Position numbers and translations under genes: made by a program
Notes under the pieces: generated by a model
The model's input: the letters and a program-made list of their open reading frames with translations, nothing else
Database searches by the model: none
Told to the model about the DNA's origin: nothing
NCBI GenBank assembly: GCA_030833685.1
Contig: JAURGS010000126.1
Coordinates: 1 to 7,211, forward strand
Direction of reading: 5' to 3'
Source: Rhodoferax sp.
GTDB taxonomy: Bacteria > Pseudomonadota > Gammaproteobacteria > Burkholderiales > Burkholderiaceae_C
DNA: 7,211 nucleotides
In this document: positions 6,254-7,211 of the stretch, one piece after another
Position numbering within the stretch: position 1 is the first letter of the stretch
How the letters are laid out: each line of letters starts with the position of its first letter

Positions 6254-7174
6254 ATGATCTTCGACAACGTTTTGCAAACCATCGGTAATACGCCGCACAT
6301 CCGCATTAACAAACTGTTCGGCCAAACCCATCAGGTTTTTGTCAAATCCGAGCGCAGCAACCCGGGCGGCTCCATCAAGGACCGGATTGCGCTGGCCATG
6401 ATTGAGGCGGCCGAGCGCGATGGTCAGCTCAAGCCCGGAAGCACCATCATCGAACCCACTTCTGGCAACACCGGCGTCGGACTGGCGATGGTGGCCGCGG
6501 TCAAAGGCTATCGGCTGATTTTGGTGATGCCTGACAGCATGAGCGTGGAGCGACGCAGCCTGATGCTGGCCTACGGCGCGAAATTTGAACTCACGCCACG
6601 CGAAAAAGGCATGAAGGGGGCAATTGCGCACGCCACAGCTTTGCTGGCGCAAACGCCCAATAGCTGGATGCCGCAGCAATTTGAAAATCCCGCCAACATT
6701 GAGGCGCACGTCAAGCACACTGCACAGGAAATCCTGGCAGATTTCCCGGGTGGCCTGGATGTGCTGATCACCGGTGTGGGCACGGGCGGACACTTGAGCG
6801 GCGTTGCGCAGGTACTCAAAGCCAAATGGCCCAGCCTCAAGGTTTATGCAGTTGAGCCATCGGCCTCGCCGGTAATCTCGGGCGGCAGCCCCTCACCCCA
6901 CCCTATCCAAGGCATTGGTGCCGGCTTCATCCCCACCAATTTAAAGACCGACTTGCTCGACGGGGTGATCCAGGTGGAAGCGGAGCCCGCCCGCGAATTC
7001 GCCAGGCGAAGCGCCCGCGAAGAAGGCCTGCTGGTGGGCATTTCCAGTGGCGCAACGCTGGCTGCGATTTCGCAAAAGCTGCCCGAGCTGCCTGCGGGCA
7101 GTCGCGTGCTGGGCTTTAACTACGACACCGGTGAGCGCTATCTCTCGGTGGACGGATTTCTGCCCACCGCCTGA
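6254..7174 (+). CDS. cysK: Cysteine synthase (O-acetylserine sulfhydrylase), CysK type
   Basis: This PLP-dependent cytoplasmic enzyme makes L-cysteine from O-acetyl-L-serine and sulfide, the last step of assimilatory sulfate reduction. The 306-residue product matches the family length. Visible signatures are VLQTIGNTPHIRI at the N-terminus; the PLP lysine Lys42 in NPGGSIKDR; the substrate loop TSGNTG (69-74); the phosphate-binding glycine loop GVGTGGHLSGV (174-184); and SSGA (264-267), whose Ser265 contacts the pyridine nitrogen. ENPANIEAH (144-152) and PHPIQGIGAGF (215-225) favour CysK over CysM. The ATG at 6254 is preceded by AAAGG at 6 bases and begins MIFDNVLQTIGNTP as in relatives; a GTG-type extension to 6161 would run into the rnpB promoter region and is rejected. 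The protein contains no cysteine. It is divergent from rnpB and no downstream gene is visible in the last 37 bases. CysB-type or Rrf2 regulation cannot be judged from the sequence. Confidence 0.94.
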   Translation: MIFDNVLQTIGNTPHIRINKLFGQTHQVFVKSERSNPGGSIKDRIALAMIEAAERDGQLKPGSTIIEPTSGNTGVGLAMVAAVKGYRLILVMPDSMSVERRSLMLAYGAKFELTPREKGMKGAIAHATALLAQTPNSWMPQQFENPANIEAHVKHTAQEILADFPGGLDVLITGVGTGGHLSGVAQVLKAKWPSLKVYAVEPSASPVISGGSPSPHPIQGIGAGFIPTNLKTDLLDGVIQVEAEPAREFARRSAREEGLLVGISSGATLAAISQKLPELPAGSRVLGFNYDTGERYLSVDGFLPTA

Positions 7175-7211
7175 TTCGAACCCATCTCACGGCCTGGGCG
7201 CAACCCCGCTG

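Noticed and set aside
5905..6793. Open frames across rnpB and opposite cysK
   Set aside because: One crosses the RNase P RNA and the other is antisense to cysK; neither has a ribosome binding site or recognisable protein features.

Overview
The window looks like an ordinary chromosomal segment of a GC-rich betaproteobacterium, most likely Burkholderiales and near the Comamonadaceae. The evidence is the gene order dapF - DUF484 - xerC, the protein sequences themselves, an IscR-type regulator with the C-terminal tail seen in betaproteobacterial IscR, and a type A RNase P RNA. I see no insertion sequence, phage gene, tRNA or CRISPR array. The taxonomic placement is inferred from remembered family sequences, not from a search.

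Layout. Positions 1-2386 (minus strand) hold a compact three-gene cluster transcribed leftward: dapF (diaminopimelate epimerase), a DUF484 protein, and xerC (tyrosine recombinase). xerC runs off the left edge just before its catalytic HxLR motif. The genes are 2 and 13 bases apart, which suggests one transcript. Divergent from it, 2498-4159 (plus) encodes a NUDIX + metallo-beta-lactamase + winged-helix fusion protein. Convergent with that gene, 4200-5097 (minus) holds a NhaR-type LysR regulator broken by a one-base insertion. Divergent from nhaR, 5240-5761 (plus) encodes an Rrf2/IscR-like regulator with no cysteines, so it cannot hold the usual iron-sulfur cluster. The region between the two regulators is AT-rich and carries three short palindromes and a 9-bp leader stem. 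Next, about 5767-6122 (minus) is rnpB, the RNase P RNA, tail-to-tail with the Rrf2 gene. Finally, 6254-7174 (plus) is cysK, cysteine synthase, divergent from rnpB.

How the genes relate. DapF supplies meso-diaminopimelate for peptidoglycan and lysine, and XerC resolves chromosome dimers; their linkage through DUF484 is an old proteobacterial arrangement with no obvious biochemical link. The points most worth a second look are the cluster-less IscR-like regulator beside a cysteine biosynthesis gene, its palindrome-rich promoter region, and the frameshifted divergent regulator. I found no convincing undescribed multi-gene system.
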